A stretch of 64,000 bases of DNA from contig NZ_VSRL01000021.1 in assembly GCF_012184385.1 (NCBI RefSeq), forward strand, positions 1 to 64,000, given 5' to 3'. Made by a program: the position numbers and the translations under genes. The notes beneath the pieces were generated by a model. It worked only from the letters and a program-made list of their open reading frames with translations. It was not told the DNA's origin and ran no database searches. This document shows positions 1 through 8,760 of this stretch, piece after piece (position 1 is the stretch's first letter; each line of letters begins with the position of its first letter). This DNA is from Lentzea indica. GTDB lineage: Bacteria > Actinomycetota > Actinomycetes > Mycobacteriales > Pseudonocardiaceae.

Positions 1-1334
1 AGCGAGGCGGCCTCGGCCAGCACGCCGACGGCCACGCGGTCGCCGGGTGCCGCGGACTCGGCGAGGTGCCAGGCGAGTTGGAGGAGGTCGACGGGCAGGC
101 CGTGGGCGCGGTCTTCCAGCAGGCGTGCCGAGATCAGCGAGTGCAGGTGACGGCGCTGGGCAGGGCCGACCTCGTGGTACAACGCCTCGCCGACGAGGGC
201 GTGGGAGAAGCGGTAGCCGCGGTCGTCGTCGTGCACCACGATGTGTGCGCGCAGAAGCTCGTCGAACGCCGCGACGACGGTCTCCTCCGGGAGTGACGCC
301 ACCCGTGCCAGCAACGAGATCTGGTCCAGGCGCACCCTGCGGAACACCGCGACCGCTCGCGCGACGAGCCGGGTGTCGTTCTCGAGAGGCGCGACGCGGC
401 GCAGCACGGCCTCGCGCCGGGTCAGCCGGATCGCGTCAGGGGACACCGCGAGCCGGGCGCGGTTGCCGTCGACCGTCACCAGGTCGAGCTCCCTCAGCGA
501 GCGCGCGATCTCGGTGACGAAGAACGGGTTGCCGTCGGATCGTTGCTGGACTTCGCGGGCGAGACCCTCGTCCACGGCGGTCTGCAGGACGGCTTCGACG
601 ATGCGGGCGACGTCGGCGCCCGACAGCGGGGCCAGGTCGATGCGCATGACCTCGGCGTGCTGTTCGACGCGGTCGAGCAGGCTCTCCGCACCCGGTTCGC
701 TGGTGTGCGAACGGCTCGCGGTGATCAGCACGAGCGGTGCGGCCGACACGCGCCGCAGAACCAGCGTCAGCAGGGCGAGGGAGTCGTCGTCGACGTGGTC
801 GAGGTCGTCGATCAGCAACGCCGCTGGGCGCGTCGCCGTGAGCTCGGTGAGCAGGCGCACGACCCGGTCGCAGGCGCGGCCGAACCACGCGCCGGAGTCC
901 TCGGTCACCGAGATCTCCAGCGCCGCCAGCGCGTCCGTGCGGATCTTGTCCAGCGGCGGCGGCACGGACAGCGACCGGATCAAGGCGACCACCGCGCCGT
1001 ACGGGATGCGTTTGCCCAGCACGTCCGATGCCGAGGCCAGCACTCCGCGGTGACGCTCCCGCAGCCGGCGCGCGATCTCCGCGAGCAGGCTCGTCTTGCC
1101 GATGCCCGGCTCGCCGCTCACCTGGACCACGACGAGCCCGGTCGCGGGCGCGTGGTCGACGCAGTCGAGCACGGCGCGCAGTTCCGGTTCGCGGCCGTGG
1201 AGCTCGACTCGCTGGGGACTGGCGCGGAGCGGAGTGTCGACGATGACGGCCTCCCGGCGGACTTCGGCGGAGCTGCGCTGAGTCTTCCATGTGGGTGTCT
1301 CGACTCGGCAGGGCCGCTTTCCGTACCGGATCAG
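1..1334 (-). CDS. LAL/MalT-type ATPase transcriptional regulator, partial
   Basis: The minus-strand frame reads into the left edge, so the C-terminus (normally a LuxR-type HTH) is missing. Near the N-terminus is the HGREPEL sequence that opens many large ATP-binding LuxR (LAL) regulators, then a Walker A GEPGIGKTSL and a Walker B-like LLIDDLDHVDDD, then helical sequence of the MalT/AAA_16 type ending in the HALVGEALYHEV stretch common in this family. The frame is open from a stop just above 1335. No ATG or GTG precedes the HGRE motif in frame; the first GTG (about 1172) lies after it, so the start is unresolved (CTG at 1334 or a sequence error). Role in transcription control is inferred from the family. 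Confidence 0.72.
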   Translation of the reverse strand, partial: MIRYGKRPCRVETPTWKTQRSSAEVRREAVIVDTPLRASPQRVELHGREPELRAVLDCVDHAPATGLVVVQVSGEPGIGKTSLLAEIARRLRERHRGVLASASDVLGKRIPYGAVVALIRSLSVPPPLDKIRTDALAALEISVTEDSGAWFGRACDRVVRLLTELTATRPAALLIDDLDHVDDDSLALLTLVLRRVSAAPLVLITASRSHTSEPGAESLLDRVEQHAEVMRIDLAPLSGADVARIVEAVLQTAVDEGLAREVQQRSDGNPFFVTEIARSLRELDLVTVDGNRARLAVSPDAIRLTRREAVLRRVAPLENDTRLVARAVAVFRRVRLDQISLLARVASLPEETVVAAFDELLRAHIVVHDDDRGYRFSHALVGEALYHEVGPAQRRHLHSLISARLLEDRAHGLPVDLLQLAWHLAESAAPGDRVAVGVLAEAAS

Positions 1335-1448
1335 TCACTCTCGGTAGGACGGTTGGGCTGAGTGTGTTAGCCGATAAGTGTTCCCTACTAATCCGTGGTT
1401 CCTCTCGGTGATGCCCTAGAGGTCCAGCCGCCGTGACGAGGAGGGTCA

Positions 1449-2669
1449 ATGTCGATCCAGGGAACGTGTGCCCCGCGCTTCGACGAGGTGCGCACCGAGT
1501 TCGAACGCAACTTCGCTGAGCGCGGCGAGGTCGGCGCCTCCGTGCACGTGACCCTCGACGGCGAGCCCGTCGTCGATCTCTGGGGCGGTGTCGCCGACCC
1601 CGTCACGGGTCAGCTCTGGTCCGAGGAGACCATCGTTCACGTGTGGTCGTGCACCAAGGCCGCCACTGCCCTGTGCGCGCACATCCTCGCCTCGCGCGGT
1701 GTGCTGGACCTGAACGCACCGGTGGTTCAGTACTGGCCCGAGTACGGCGTCGAGGGCAAGGACGCAACGCTGGTCCGGCACGTCCTGTCGCATCAGGCAG
1801 GTCTGCCCGCGGTCACCGAATGGCTGCCCGCCGGCGCCTTCTACGACTGGGACCTGATCACCTCGAAGCTCGCCGCGCAGAAGCCGCTGTGGGAGCCGGG
1901 CACCCGGCACGGCTACCACGGCCTGACGTTCGGCTTCCTGGTCGGCGAGATCGTCCGCCGCGTCACCGGGCTGTCGCTGGGCCAGTTCTTCGAGAAGGAG
2001 GTCTCCGGGCCGCTGGGCCTCGACTTCTGGATGGGCCTGCCGGACGACCTCGAACCGCATGTCGCGCACACGATCCCCGTCGACCCGACACAACCGGGGA
2101 TCCTGCTGCCGTCGCTGTTCATCACCGCGCTGACGCAGCCGGAGTCGGTGCCCGGCCTGATGCTGCTCAACAACGGCGGCTACATGGCGCCCGGCGAGTC
2201 CGACTCCCGCGCCGCGCACACCGCCGAGATGGGCGCGATCGGCGGCATCTCGAACGCCCGCGGACTCGCCGGCATGTACCGGCCGCTGGCTCTCGGCGGC
2301 TCCTACAACGGCGTGCGCCTGGTCGAGGAGTCGCAGATCCCACAGATGTCCGTTGCCGCCGTGTCGGGGCTCGACGCCGTGATCGGCGTGCCGTCGCGGT
2401 TCGCGCTCGGGTTCCAGAAGGCCGTCGACAACTCTCACCTGCCGCCCAACGACGCCGAAGGTCTGCTGATGCCCGAGGAGGCGTTCGGGCACACCGGAAT
2501 GGGCGGCTCGCTCGGCTTCGCCGATCCTCGGGCGCGGATCTCGTTCGGCTACACGATGAACAGGCAGGGGCCTGGGCTCGCCCTCAACGAGCGCGGGCAG
2601 TCGCTGGTGGACGCGGTGTACCGGGCACTTGGCTATCGGCAGACCGGTGGCGGTACCTGGTTCGCCTGA
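1449..2669 (+). CDS. Serine hydrolase, class C beta-lactamase/EstB family
   Basis: A 406-residue protein of the beta-lactamase superfamily, most like EstB-type esterases. The SxxK nucleophile motif is SCTK at residues 67-70 in the context HVWSCTKAATAL. A GYHGLTFG stretch sits where the second catalytic Tyr is expected and FGHTGMGGSLGF supplies the third conserved HTG block. There is no signal peptide, so a cytoplasmic esterase or amidohydrolase is more likely than a secreted antibiotic-resistance beta-lactamase. An ATG follows a GAGGAGGG ribosome site. The gene is divergent from the ATPase regulator upstream, but nothing shows that the two are linked. Substrate unknown. Confidence 0.88.
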   Translation: MSIQGTCAPRFDEVRTEFERNFAERGEVGASVHVTLDGEPVVDLWGGVADPVTGQLWSEETIVHVWSCTKAATALCAHILASRGVLDLNAPVVQYWPEYGVEGKDATLVRHVLSHQAGLPAVTEWLPAGAFYDWDLITSKLAAQKPLWEPGTRHGYHGLTFGFLVGEIVRRVTGLSLGQFFEKEVSGPLGLDFWMGLPDDLEPHVAHTIPVDPTQPGILLPSLFITALTQPESVPGLMLLNNGGYMAPGESDSRAAHTAEMGAIGGISNARGLAGMYRPLALGGSYNGVRLVEESQIPQMSVAAVSGLDAVIGVPSRFALGFQKAVDNSHLPPNDAEGLLMPEEAFGHTGMGGSLGFADPRARISFGYTMNRQGPGLALNERGQSLVDAVYRALGYRQTGGGTWFA

Positions 2670-2766
2670 GAACACGCAGACGCAGGGGCCGGACTCGACG
2701 ACCAGCCGAACAGAAAGACATGGTTGGGGAGCGCTTGTTGGCTTCCTCCAACGCACCTGGTCCCCG

Positions 2767-3111
2767 CTATGGGCTGCCTCTGCCCTCCGGAGTGGTGTCG
2801 TCCTTGTGTTCGTCCGCCGGGGCTTCATCTTGTGCGGCAGCAGGGTCTTCGTTCACAGGCTCAGAGGTACTGGTGGACAGAGCGTTGATCGCTGACTTCA
2901 CGCACTCGTCGGCGATGGCATCCTCCCTTCGTCGCCACCAGGGCATCGACCTTTTGATGACCTTCTCCAGGGCGCGAACCTTCGCCAGCTCGGGATTCAT
3001 CTGCGAGCGGTACTTGTAGATCAGAACGACCGCGATCAGCACGGCGCCCACGAGGAGCGCGGGAAGGCCGACACTGGGCTTGAACAGAACTGCGAGAAGT
3101 GGCGCGAGCAT
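2767..3111 (-). CDS. Small single-span membrane protein, unknown function
   Basis: A 114-residue protein with one N-terminal membrane segment (about residues 5-32, rich in Leu, Val, Ala) followed by YKYRS, a basic region with a PWWRRRED stretch, and an acidic Pro/Ala/Asp tail. The N-in or N-out topology is not decided; the positive charges after the span favour a cytoplasmic tail. The frame stays open well upstream of 3111, but that part reads antisense to the next gene, so I chose the ATG at 3111. It lies 89 bases after the minus-strand gene at 3201-4034 and may be co-transcribed with it. Family not recognised. Confidence 0.6.
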   Translation of the reverse strand: MLAPLLAVLFKPSVGLPALLVGAVLIAVVLIYKYRSQMNPELAKVRALEKVIKRSMPWWRRREDAIADECVKSAINALSTSTSEPVNEDPAAAQDEAPADEHKDDTTPEGRGSP

Positions 3112-3200
3112 TGATGGACTCCTGCCAACTGGGGGGAGTCGAGTCAGCTGCGCTACGCGTGAGCGAACGACATCCCGCGAATGACGATGGGTGCGGTCAT

Positions 3201-4034
3201 TCACGGGGTGTTGGGACCACGAGTGTGCTGGGGCGAGGAGGTGACGAGACGACCAGGGGGCGCAAGCAGGCGACGGGCCGCATGAATGAGACCGTGCAAC
3301 CGCGACAGACGAGTCCGGAGAATCATGCCGAGCCGTTTGACGGCGGCGAGTTTGCACGTCTTCAGACGAAGCGCTTCTACCTCGTCGCGCGCGACGAGGA
3401 CAACAGTGGAGGCATCGTCGTCGCGCGAAACCACCACTCGGTTGTGGACCGACTCGAAGTAGTACCAGGCCGTCGTGAAAAGAGCGGTCTTGCCTGAACC
3501 GCAAGTACCGATGACCAGGGAGTTGTCCCGAGGATTGCCGTCCGACAGAGCCGGGCATGGCTCTTGGACAGCGTGAGTGGCTTCGGTCGGTTCCTCGTAG
3601 AACCCCTCAACGAGGGTCCGAAAATAGTCCTCTACCTGACTCCCGCCGGCTCGGCGGTCCCAATCCAGGCGCAAGCGCTCTTCAACGAACGCTTCCCGTT
3701 CGTCGGCCTCCCTGAACCGGCGCCGCAGCCCTTTGAAGCGCTTGACCTCCATGACAACCCGATCACCTGCCAAGCTGCGCGAGACGAGGTCAGCGGTGGT
3801 GTTTCGCATCTGAGTGGCACCTTGCCCACCAGGACCTACAACCAACCGTGGGGCGTATTCGCCGGCAAGCCACGAGACAACCGCGTCCCGGCGTTCGGGG
3901 AGCGGGGATCGCGGGGGCCGCTCGAAAGCCTTCTGCACGGACTCCCTGGTCTCGAGCTCCAAGGCATGGCGGACCCACCGACCGAGACCCAGCTCGCTCG
4001 GCTCGCAGGCGAATCCGCTCCTGTCCAGAGCCAC
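3201..4034 (-). CDS. Unknown protein; possible PD-(D/E)XK-like region plus a P-loop
   Basis: 277 residues, family not recognised. Two local signatures are visible. First, ADLVSRSL about 12 residues before VVMEVKRFKG gives D82...E96-x-K98, the spacing of a PD-(D/E)XK nuclease core; it is followed by a very basic stretch (GLRRRFREADER). Second, VIGTCGSGKTALF at 174-186 matches a Walker A loop (GxxxxGKT). No clear Walker B follows, and the C-terminal 80 residues look basic and low in structure, so the protein may be truncated or frame-broken after the P-loop. The neighbouring gene at 2767 encodes a small membrane protein on the same strand. A nuclease or NTPase role is inference only. Confidence 0.5.
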   Translation of the reverse strand: MALDRSGFACEPSELGLGRWVRHALELETRESVQKAFERPPRSPLPERRDAVVSWLAGEYAPRLVVGPGGQGATQMRNTTADLVSRSLAGDRVVMEVKRFKGLRRRFREADEREAFVEERLRLDWDRRAGGSQVEDYFRTLVEGFYEEPTEATHAVQEPCPALSDGNPRDNSLVIGTCGSGKTALFTTAWYYFESVHNRVVVSRDDDASTVVLVARDEVEALRLKTCKLAAVKRLGMILRTRLSRLHGLIHAARRLLAPPGRLVTSSPQHTRGPNTP

Positions 4035-4087
4035 CTCACCAGTATGGCAGCAGCCACTGCGGAAAGTGAGGCCTTGCGTTCTCGCTG

Positions 4088-4120
4088 ACGCAGGGGTCCG
4101 TGAGCTGGGAACCCCTGCGT
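4088..4120. terminator. Perfect 10-bp hairpin after the aminopeptidase gene
   Basis: ACGCAGGGGT at 4088-4097 pairs exactly with ACCCCTGCGT at 4111-4120 around a 13-base loop. It lies just past the stop of the minus-strand aminopeptidase gene (4161) and before the next minus-strand gene (4034). No clear T-run follows on either strand, so it is a terminator-like stem rather than a textbook intrinsic terminator. Confidence 0.45.
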
Positions 4121-4160
4121 TTCAACGTACTCACAGGGTCCGACAAGATCGTTCAGACGA

Positions 4161-5731
4161 TCAGAACGGCTTCGTCTCCGCCGCGATCTCGCCCAGGACG
4201 TCGCTCAACGGCCGTGAAGACTGCGCCGTCAGCGAGGCAGCCGCACCCGGAGGCACGTTCTCGGCGATGTCCGTCCCGGCACAGGTCACCCGCGACGCCG
4301 GCAGGATGCCGGACACCAGGTACTTGTTCACCAGCGCGTCCACGCAAGCGTGCGGCGCAACGCGTAGTGGCCATGCTGACCGTCGTTGGACACGTTGATC
4401 AGCGGCTGGTTGAGGTGCTCTGCCATGACCCGCCCGTTGGCCAGCGGGGTCTGGGTGTCGCCGTCGGAGTTCACCACGAGGCCGGCCGGGTACTTGCGCG
4501 TGATCGCCGGGATCTTCTCGGGTCGCTTGAACGCGCGGAACGTGCAGTTGGTCGGCGCCATGTAGTCGACCGTGCCGCCGTAGGGGTTGGTGTCCCGCCA
4601 GCGCTTCATGTCGTTGTAGTAGGTGTTGACGTCGGTGAACCAGTCCCACTCACAGGTGACGGCCTGGTACGTACCGGCGGAGGTCGGCTCGATGTCGCCC
4701 TTCTTCAGCGCCGCCACGATCGCGGAGGCCTCGGCAGGGTCAGCCGCACCGGCCTTGATCGAGGCGATGTGACGCGAGAACGCCGCCCACGAGCGACGGT
4801 AACGGGTGGCCCCGACCGCGTAGTCGAAGGACGACACGTCCGCGTAGCCACCGTACGGGCCGGCCTTCAGCTTCGCGGCGATCGCGTCAAGTTCTCCACG
4901 CACAGCGGCAGGCGTGGTCCCGAGGCCGTACGTGCCGTTGCGCGCGGCCGTCCACTCGGTCCACTTCTTCAGGTTGTCCGTGATGGCGTCCACCACGTCG
5001 ACGTCCTGCTCGTGCCACGTCTTCAGCGGGTCGAGAGCCGAGTCGAGGACGCTGCGGTCGAGCGACTTCGGGAACATCGAGCCGAAAACGGCGCCGAGCT
5101 GCGTGCCGTAGGAGTAGCCGACGTAGGAGATCTTCTTCTCCCCCAACGCACCGCGGATGACGTCCATGTCGCGGGCGGTGTTCATGGTCGAGACGAACCG
5201 GCGCATCTCGCCACCGCCGCGCTGGCAGTTGTCCTCGACGGCGCGGGCGTACTCCGACCAGTTCGCGAGCTGCGAATCCGTTGGACGCGAAGGGAACTCG
5301 TCGTCGGTAGGCGTCGAGATGCATCGCAGCTGCGTGGAACGGCCGACACCTCGCGGGTCCATGCCGATCACGTCGTAGATCTTCAACACCTCGGTCTGGG
5401 CGTTGAACCAGTGCACGGCACCCAGGCCGGAACCGCCTGGCCCGCCGGGGTTGGTCAGCAGCACACCTCTGCGGCGCGCGGGATCCGTGGCCTTCTTCCG
5501 CGAGATGGCGATTTCCAGGTTGCCGTTGTCCGGGTTCTTGTAGTCCATCGGCACGATCACCGTGGCGCACTCGACTCCCGTCGAGGGCGAAACCCAGCCG
5601 GCCGGGCACTCTGCCCACGCCACGGTCTGGGTGTAGTACTCGTCCAACGGCCCCGGTGCCGCCTGGGCCGTTCCCACCAGGGACATGAACAGCGGAGCAG
5701 CCAAAGCCGCCGCACCCCAACGCTTCCTCAC
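4161..5731 (-). CDS. Secreted tripeptidyl aminopeptidase (S33, TAP family), one frame break
   Basis: Exported alpha/beta-hydrolase that removes N-terminal tripeptides. GTG at 5731 follows a GGAGGGG ribosome site and starts a signal peptide (VRKRWGAAALAAPLFMSLVG, cut after AQA). LLTNPGGPGGSG, the nucleophile elbow VGYSYGTQLG, NSDGDTQTPL (Asp) and NDGQHGHYA (His) are in family order. The frame then breaks at about 4350-4356: the next frame carries the expected end (HACVDALVNKYLVSGILP, later CAGTDI) to a stop at 4161. One missing base, C in a CC pair, restores a product of about 523 residues, the usual length. Given the same defect in argS and rho, a sequence error is more likely than a pseudogene. 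Confidence 0.85.
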
Positions 5732-5814
5732 CGCGCACCCCTCCGATTGTTGGTCAGCGACTGACGCTTCCGCAGTCACTGACCCGATCGGAACCCCCGA
5801 AGGTCGGGTGAAAT

Positions 5815-6231
5815 TCACCGCACTTCGCACACCTCGTAGGTCAGGACGAGGCCGTCGAGCACGCCCTTCGCGACTGCCTGGACGCGGTTCAACCAGCGGT
5901 AGCGGTCGTCGCCGGTCTCGAACAAAGGGGCCGCGTACAACGGCGCGCCGAAACCATTCGAGACGTCAACCCGTCCTGAGTAGTGCAGGAACACGAACGC
6001 GTCGTCGTGAGTCCGCAGCACGGAGCGCACGTCCAGCGTTGCCGTGCCGTCGGGGCCGATGGTCAGCCAGTCGGCGCTCGACGTGCCGTGCATGACGCCG
6101 CGCAAACGCTCGCCTTCGAACGAACCGGACTCGACCTCGTAGATCAGACGATCTCCGACGGGAGTTTTCGGGAGCTTGTAAGGCTTTCGCAGCCGCGCGG
6201 TCATGGTTCCGAGTGGAACGAGCTCCATCAC
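5815..6231 (-). CDS. DUF3237 family protein
   Basis: A 138-residue protein matching the DUF3237 pattern: MELVPLGTMTARL at the start, then GDRLIYEVESGSFEGERLRG, the ADWLTIGPDGTATLDVR core and FVFLHYSGRVDVSN near the middle, ending in VLTYEVCEV. The family is a small beta-barrel of unknown activity often found beside oxidoreductases. Its ATG overlaps the stop of the upstream SDR gene by 4 bases (ATGA), so the two are very likely translated together from the same transcript. Confidence 0.85.
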   Translation of the reverse strand: MMELVPLGTMTARLRKPYKLPKTPVGDRLIYEVESGSFEGERLRGVMHGTSSADWLTIGPDGTATLDVRSVLRTHDDAFVFLHYSGRVDVSNGFGAPLYAAPLFETGDDRYRWLNRVQAVAKGVLDGLVLTYEVCEVR

Positions 6232-6995
6232 GCCACCGTCCCGCCGTCGACGACGATGATCGAACCGGTGGTGTAGGCGGCGGCAGCGGAAGCCAGGTAC
6301 GCCACGGCACCGGCGACCTCGGAGGCTTCACCCACCCGCCCCAGCGCGGTCTTCGCGACCACCGAGGCGTGCAGGTCCTCGTTCGCCACGATGGCAGCGG
6401 AGAAATCGGTCCTGATCACGCCAGGAGCGACGGCGTTCACGCGGATCCCGGCAGGACCGAGCTCACGGGCCAGCGTCCTGGTCGCACTGATCATCGCCGC
6501 CTTGGCCGCCGAGTACAGCCCCATGTACGGCTCGGCCTTGAGACCGGCGGCGGACACGATGTTGACGACCGACCCGCCGCCCGAACCCAGCCCCGCGGCC
6601 ACAGCGGCACGGGTCAGCGACAGCGGCGCGCGCACGTTGACGGCCATGATCTTGTCGAACGCCTTGGCGGACACGTCGATCAGCGGACCGAACGGGGGCG
6701 CGGCGCCCGCGTTGTTGACCAGCACATCGATGCGGCCGAAGCGATCGACGACCGACGAGATGATGCCGGGGATCTCGTCGTCGTGGCCGATGTCGGCGAC
6801 GACGGGCAGTGCCTCGATGTGGAACTCGCGCTCGACGGCCGCCGCGACCTCCTTGGTGGTCTCGGCCGTGCGCGCAACGACGGCAACGCTCGCCCCCGCG
6901 CGGGCCAGCGCTCGCACCGACTCCAGGCCAATGCCACGGGTGCCGCCGGTGACCAGCGCGACGTGTCCGATCAGCGAAAACGGGTTGCTCGACAT
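6228..6995 (-). CDS. SDR family NAD(P)-dependent oxidoreductase
   Basis: A 255-residue classical short-chain dehydrogenase. TGGTRGIG at residues 16-23 binds the dinucleotide, NNAGAAPP follows strand 4, a Ser in NIVSAAGL and the YSAAKAA block give the catalytic Ser-Tyr-Lys, and the C-terminus is the usual TGSIIVVDGGTV. I took the ATG at 6995 because the longer reading adds 28 residues ahead of the Rossmann strand. It overlaps the DUF3237 gene downstream and lies 50 bases from the end of the TetR gene, so the three may form one unit with the TetR protein as local repressor. Substrate unknown. Confidence 0.9.
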   Translation of the reverse strand: MSSNPFSLIGHVALVTGGTRGIGLESVRALARAGASVAVVARTAETTKEVAAAVEREFHIEALPVVADIGHDDEIPGIISSVVDRFGRIDVLVNNAGAAPPFGPLIDVSAKAFDKIMAVNVRAPLSLTRAAVAAGLGSGGGSVVNIVSAAGLKAEPYMGLYSAAKAAMISATRTLARELGPAGIRVNAVAPGVIRTDFSAAIVANEDLHASVVAKTALGRVGEASEVAGAVAYLASAAAAYTTGSIIVVDGGTVA

Positions 6996-7045
6996 GGTGG
7001 CGAAATTATTCGACACGGTGTCGAGCGGCAACGAACACCGCTTAT

Positions 7046-7708
7046 CTACTCGGAAACCCCGTACACGGCCCGCAGCCACACAGCGGTCAGCGTGTCGACG
7101 ACCTCGCGATCACGAGCAGCCGACTTCCGCGAGAGCGACAGGCTGTGGCACATGGACTCGTTCATCGTCACCAGCGCGGTCGCGAGAGCACGCGCGGTAG
7201 GCGGCCCTGGTACCGCGATGCCCGCGTCCCGTTCGATCTCGATCTGCTGCGCCGCGGACTCGACGAACTTCCGCGCGACCCCGGTCCAGAACCCGCGCAC
7301 CAGTTCGCTCGTGTCACGGGCACGCACCGCCGCGCGCAGAACAGGGCCGTGTGCCCTCCACAACGCGACGGTTCCCGCGATCGCGCGCCGGATCGAGTCC
7401 GCCGGAGGTTCGCTGCCGCGCCGCAACCACAGCGCCGCGGAGTCGTAGAGGTCGTCCGCGACCCGTTCCGACAACGCGTGCAGAACGGCTTCGCGCGACT
7501 CGTAGTGGAAGTAGAACGTGGATCGGGAGATTCCCGCGCCCGACGTCAGCTCGTCGACGGCGATCTCGTCGAGCGACTTCGTCTCGAGCAGCCGCTCCGC
7601 CGCGTCGAGAATGGCCTGCGAGGTCAGGTCGCCCTTGCTGCGCTTGCGCCGCGAGCCGGCTCCGTTCACCGGCGGGACACCGGCCGGGCGTGGGGACATG
7701 GCCGACAT
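7046..7708 (-). CDS. TetR family transcriptional regulator
   Basis: About 220 residues. The N-terminal HTH is clear: AILDAAERLLETKSLDEIAVDEL then SGAGISRSTFYFHYESREAVL, which is the TetR recognition helix pattern. The C-terminal ligand domain resembles EthR-type regulators (RRAIAGTVALWRAHGPVLRA). There are ATGs at 7735, 7711, 7708 and 7699; none has a strong ribosome site, and 7708 is a compromise. It is the first gene of a minus-strand run with the SDR and DUF3237 genes and likely controls them. The divergent PHP gene starts 65 bases away. Confidence 0.85.
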   Translation of the reverse strand: MSAMSPRPAGVPPVNGAGSRRKRSKGDLTSQAILDAAERLLETKSLDEIAVDELTSGAGISRSTFYFHYESREAVLHALSERVADDLYDSAALWLRRGSEPPADSIRRAIAGTVALWRAHGPVLRAAVRARDTSELVRGFWTGVARKFVESAAQQIEIERDAGIAVPGPPTARALATALVTMNESMCHSLSLSRKSAARDREVVDTLTAVWLRAVYGVSE

Positions 7709-7773
7709 CATCGTGGATCGGCGCGGCTCCAACAACAGAAGGCGTACAGGGAGTGGATGAGGTAGGAAGAGGT

Positions 7774-8760
7774 ATGGATCCGGTCAAGGCGTTGAAGCAG
7801 GTGGCCTTCCACCTCGAACGGGCGGGCGAGCCGACCTACCGCGTCCAGGCGTTCCGCAACGCGGCCGCCGTTCTCGCCGATCTCGACCCCGCGGAGGTCG
7901 AAAAGCGGGCGAAACTGGGCACTCTCACCGACCTGAAAGGCGTGGGGAAGTCCACCGCGGGCGTTGTCCTGGACGCGCTCGCGAACCGTGAACCCGCTTA
8001 TCTCGCGAAGCTGCGGCACGTCGACATCAGCGGCGGCGAGGAGCTGCGGGCGAAGCTGAAGGGCGACTGCCACGTCCACTCGGACTGGTCAGACGGCGGC
8101 AGCCCGATCAGGGACATGGCGGAGGCGGCACGGGATCTCGGCCACGAGTTCATGGTGCTGACGGACCACTCACCGCGTCTGACCGTCGCGAATGGACTGT
8201 CGCGCGAACGCCTGGAGAAGCAGCTCGAGGTCGTCGCCGAGCTGAACGTGGAGCTGGCGCCGTTCCTGATCCTGACCGGCATCGAGGTCGACATCCTCGA
8301 CGACGGCTCGCTCGACCAGGACGAGGACCTGCTGGCACGGCTGGACGTCGTGGTCGCGAGCGTCCACTCGAAACTGAAGATGCCGAGGGCCGAGATGACC
8401 GAACGGATGGTGACCGCAGTGACGAACCCGCACGTCGACATCCTCGGCCACTGCACGGGACGCCTGGTCGTGGGCAAGGGCAGGCCGGAGTCCCAGTTCG
8501 ACGCGGAACGGGTCTTCGAGGCCTGCGCGGCGGGCGGCACGGCGGTGGAGATCAACTCACGACCGGAGCGGCTCGATCCCCCACGCAGGCTGCTCAGCCT
8601 CGCCGTCGACGCGGGCTGCACGTTCTCGATCGACAGCGACGCGCACGCGCCCGGCCAGCTGGACTGGCTGAACTACGGCTGTGCGCGGGCGGAGGACTGC
8701 GGCATCACGCCGGACCTCGTGATCAACACCAGGCCCGCATCCCGGCTGCTGTCCGGGTGA
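7774..8760 (+). CDS. PHP domain metal-dependent phosphoesterase with N-terminal HhH region
   Basis: A 328-residue protein with the layout of the non-polymerase parts of DNA polymerase X. Residues 1-85 hold an HhH-like region (LKGVGKSTAGVV at 54-65) of the Pol X 8-kDa type, followed by a PHP domain: GDCHVHSDWSDG (metal-binding H100, H102), VLTDHSPR, GIEVDIL, VASVHSK, ILGHCTGR and the final IDSDAHAP. The nucleotidyltransferase domain of Pol X is absent, as in many actinobacterial homologues of this size. The PHP family suggests a phosphatase or nuclease acting on DNA-related substrates. ATG follows AGGAAGAGGT. Confidence 0.87.
   Translation: MDPVKALKQVAFHLERAGEPTYRVQAFRNAAAVLADLDPAEVEKRAKLGTLTDLKGVGKSTAGVVLDALANREPAYLAKLRHVDISGGEELRAKLKGDCHVHSDWSDGGSPIRDMAEAARDLGHEFMVLTDHSPRLTVANGLSRERLEKQLEVVAELNVELAPFLILTGIEVDILDDGSLDQDEDLLARLDVVVASVHSKLKMPRAEMTERMVTAVTNPHVDILGHCTGRLVVGKGRPESQFDAERVFEACAAGGTAVEINSRPERLDPPRRLLSLAVDAGCTFSIDSDAHAPGQLDWLNYGCARAEDCGITPDLVINTRPASRLLSG

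Noticed and set aside
436-1449. 337-codon minus-strand frame over the regulator
   Set aside because: Low-complexity Arg/Pro/Ala sequence; the neighbouring frame carries Walker motifs and LAL features.
1449-2669. Antibiotic-resistance beta-lactamase
   Set aside because: SxxK is present, but there is no signal peptide and the EstB-like GYHGLTFG replaces the YxN of class C enzymes.
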